Assembly (NCBI RefSeq): GCF_017356015.1
Contig: NZ_JAFIQV010000022.1
Span: 46,830 to 110,829, forward strand
Length of the DNA stretch: 64,000 bases
From: Azospirillum sp. SYSU D00513
GTDB taxonomy: Bacteria > Pseudomonadota > Alphaproteobacteria > Azospirillales > Azospirillaceae
Direction: 5' to 3'
Shown here: positions 62,554 through 64,000 of the stretch, one piece after another
How the letters are laid out: every line of letters begins with the position of its first letter
Position numbering within the stretch: position 1 is the stretch's first letter
Translations under genes and position numbers: made by a program
Notes under the pieces: generated by a model
What the model was told of the DNA's origin: nothing
What the model saw: only the letters and a program-made list of their open reading frames with translations
The model's database searches: none

Positions 62554-62767
62554 TTCCGATTCCGGACCGCGGCCGGCGGCCGGGGCGTACGGTCCCGAAA
62601 ATCGTCACCCGCTCGGCCGCCGGGCACCGCTATCTTATCACCCGATCTTATCGTCCTGACCCTCCCCAAGCGCCCGAGCCACAAGGGATTCCCTAAGTGA
62701 ATGGCTCATGTTTTTTGTCAGCAGGGGGAACTGTTCAGAAAGACGACAAATCCTCTTGCGCGGATAT

Positions 62768-62786
62768 GGTATCTGGTATACGGTAT
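62768..62786. promoter_or_regulatory. GGTAT triple repeat, probable GntR operator
   Basis: GGTAT occurs at 62768, 62775 and 62782, exactly 7 nt apart, with the palindromic core GTATAC at 62776-62781. It lies about 90 nt upstream of the GntR start, the place of an autoregulatory operator. Confidence 0.6.
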
Positions 62787-62872
62787 CGCCAATGACGCCC
62801 TGCGGCGATAAGCCGCGGCGGGCAAGAGAAACCCGGCGCCCCCCGGCGCCGGGAATGGGGTCGGAAAACGCC

Positions 62873-63562
62873 ATGAACCGCATCAGCTTCGCCGTCGAGC
62901 CGCTCGATCCGGGCCAGAGCTTCAAGGCCAAGGCCTATCAGGCCCTGCGCCAGGCCATCACCCAGATGGACATCTACGGCCAGGAGAGCGAGATCCGCCT
63001 CGACGAGCGCCAGCTCTGCGAGGCGCTCGGCGTCAGCCGCACCCCGGTGCGCGAGGCCATGGCCCTGCTCGAGCAGGAGGGCTTCATCCGCTCCCAGCCG
63101 CGCCGCGGCATCTTCGTCGTGCGCAAGACCAAGGCGGAGATCATCGAGATGATCACCGTCTGCGCCGCCCTGGAAGGCATGGCCGCCCGGCTCTTCGCCG
63201 AGCGCGCCACCGACCAGTGCATCGAGGATCTGCGGGCGGCCTTCGAGCGCTTCGAGCAGGAGGGGGTGGACGGCCACATCTCGGAGTATTCCGACGCCAA
63301 CATCGCCTTTCACCAGAGCATCGTCCAGGCGTCGGGCTGCCAGCTCATCGGCGACCTGATCGAACGCTTCTTCGTCCACATGCGCGCCATCCGCCGGGCA
63401 ACGATCCGCAGCGGCGGGCGGGCCGACACCTCGATCCATGAGCACCACGAGATCATCCAGGCCCTTGCCAGCCGGAACGCCGATCTCGCGGAGCGGCTGG
63501 TGCGCGAGCACACGCTCGGGCTGGCCCGCTTCGTGGAACAGCACTGCGACTTTCTCGACTGA
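62873..63562 (+). CDS. GntR/FCD-family transcriptional regulator
   Basis: 229 residues. N-terminal winged HTH ([40 protein letters not shown]) and C-terminal FCD ligand domain with metal-binding histidines expected in the D-x3-H form ([15 protein letters not shown]) and further His around [10 protein letters not shown]. It is 64 nt upstream of oxalyl-CoA decarboxylase on the same strand, so oxalate or oxalyl-CoA metabolism is the likely regulon. The Met at 62873 begins the family-like sequence; the longer frame is doubtful. Confidence 0.92.
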   Translation: MNRISFAVEPLDPGQSFKAKAYQALRQAITQMDIYGQESEIRLDERQLCEALGVSRTPVREAMALLEQEGFIRSQPRRGIFVVRKTKAEIIEMITVCAALEGMAARLFAERATDQCIEDLRAAFERFEQEGVDGHISEYSDANIAFHQSIVQASGCQLIGDLIERFFVHMRAIRRATIRSGGRADTSIHEHHEIIQALASRNADLAERLVREHTLGLARFVEQHCDFLD

Positions 63563-63626
63563 CACTCTCGACGACTCTCGACCGAACGAACCTGAACCTT
63601 TTGACGCTCCGGAAGGACACACGCTT

Positions 63627-64000
63627 ATGTCAAGTGCGGCTGCAACACTCGATAAGACCCAGGCCACGGATGCATCGGAAGTCGGTGCGCCGCCGGCGCT
63701 GACGGACGGTTTCCAGCTCGTCATCGACGCGCTCAAGCTCAACGGCATCGAGAACCTCTACTCCGTGCCGGGCATTCCCATCTCCGACCTGCTGCGCATG
63801 GCGCAGGCCGAGGGCATGCGCGTCATCTCCTTCCGCCACGAGCAGAACGCCGGCAACGCCGCGGCCATCGCCGGCTTCATCACCAAGAAGCCGGGCGTCT
63901 GCCTCACCGTGTCGGCCCCGGGCTTCCTCAACGGCCTCACGGCGCTGGCCAACGCCACCACCAACTGCTTCCCGATGATCCTCATCAGCGGCTCGTCGGA
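63627..64000 (+). CDS. oxc: oxalyl-CoA decarboxylase, N-terminal part (runs off the window)
   Basis: The first ~124 residues of a ThDP enzyme that decarboxylates oxalyl-CoA to formyl-CoA; the family is about 565 residues, so about 78% lies beyond the window. Diagnostic: [17 protein letters not shown] with the ThDP-activating glutamate, [19 protein letters not shown] and [16 protein letters not shown], close to the Oxalobacter enzyme. GGAAGGA precedes the ATG at 63627. Formyl-CoA to formate would feed the same pool as the Fhc pathway; the usual partner, formyl-CoA transferase (frc), may lie downstream. Confidence 0.95.
   Translation, partial: MSSAAATLDKTQATDASEVGAPPALTDGFQLVIDALKLNGIENLYSVPGIPISDLLRMAQAEGMRVISFRHEQNAGNAAAIAGFITKKPGVCLTVSAPGFLNGLTALANATTNCFPMILISGSS

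Overview
High-GC, gene-dense chromosomal DNA whose gene families point to an alphaproteobacterium, most likely Rhodospirillales (Azospirillum-like): XoxF-type methanol dehydrogenase, tetrahydromethanopterin (H4MPT) C1 genes, bacterial Calvin-cycle genes, a MucR/Ros regulator and an HNH-like protein family I associate with that order. Genus-level assignment is inference. I saw no rRNA, tRNA, CRISPR array or transposase gene.

Layout. (1) 1-4847: Calvin-cycle genes fbp (5' truncated by the window), prk, tkt and class II fba, interrupted after prk by a palindromic repeat. (2) 5.3-10 kb: two small proteins, an orphan TRAP solute-binding protein and a large chemoreceptor. (3) 10.5-12.3 kb: a fused SoxY-SoxZ-like carrier with a SoxH-like metallo-hydrolase, the pair known from quinoprotein systems. 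(4) 12.4-27.2 kb: the formaldehyde oxidation island. On the minus strand mptG, mtdB, an ATP-grasp gene, mch, a second ATP-grasp gene, a CitG-like gene and fae; divergently on the plus strand a PCD-like gene, fhcB-A-D-C, then a PQQ-associated binding protein and a YVTN beta-propeller. (5) 28.4-31.8 kb: glycosyltransferase and glycogen-debranching-like enzyme. (6) 31.9-36.2 kb: cytochrome c and a five-gene cluster for methylofuran/methanopterin cofactors. (7) 36.4-41.6 kb: xoxF, xoxG, a XoxJ-rhodanese fusion and two exported unknowns. (8) 42-52.7 kb: accessory region with a FIST protein, MucR, degenerate HNH protein, orphan binding proteins, a TumE/TumA toxin-antitoxin pair whose toxin frame carries an early stop, a cupin and a lone M41-type peptidase. 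(9) 52.8-56.3 kb: two-subunit molybdenum hydroxylase with TetR regulator. (10) 56.4-62.5 kb: sugar enzymes, DUF707 protein and an MFS transporter. (11) 62.9-64 kb: GntR regulator and the start of oxalyl-CoA decarboxylase.

How it fits together (inference). XoxF would oxidise methanol in the periplasm, passing electrons to XoxG; formaldehyde is captured by Fae on H4MPT, oxidised by MtdB, hydrolysed by Mch and released as formate by Fhc using methylofuran. CO2 could then be fixed by the Calvin genes, i.e. autotrophic methylotrophy. RuBisCO, formate dehydrogenase and PQQ biosynthesis are not in this window.

Starts were chosen from Shine-Dalgarno spacing and family N-termini and often differ from the longest open frame. 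Family assignments come from recognising sequence motifs by eye; no database search was run.
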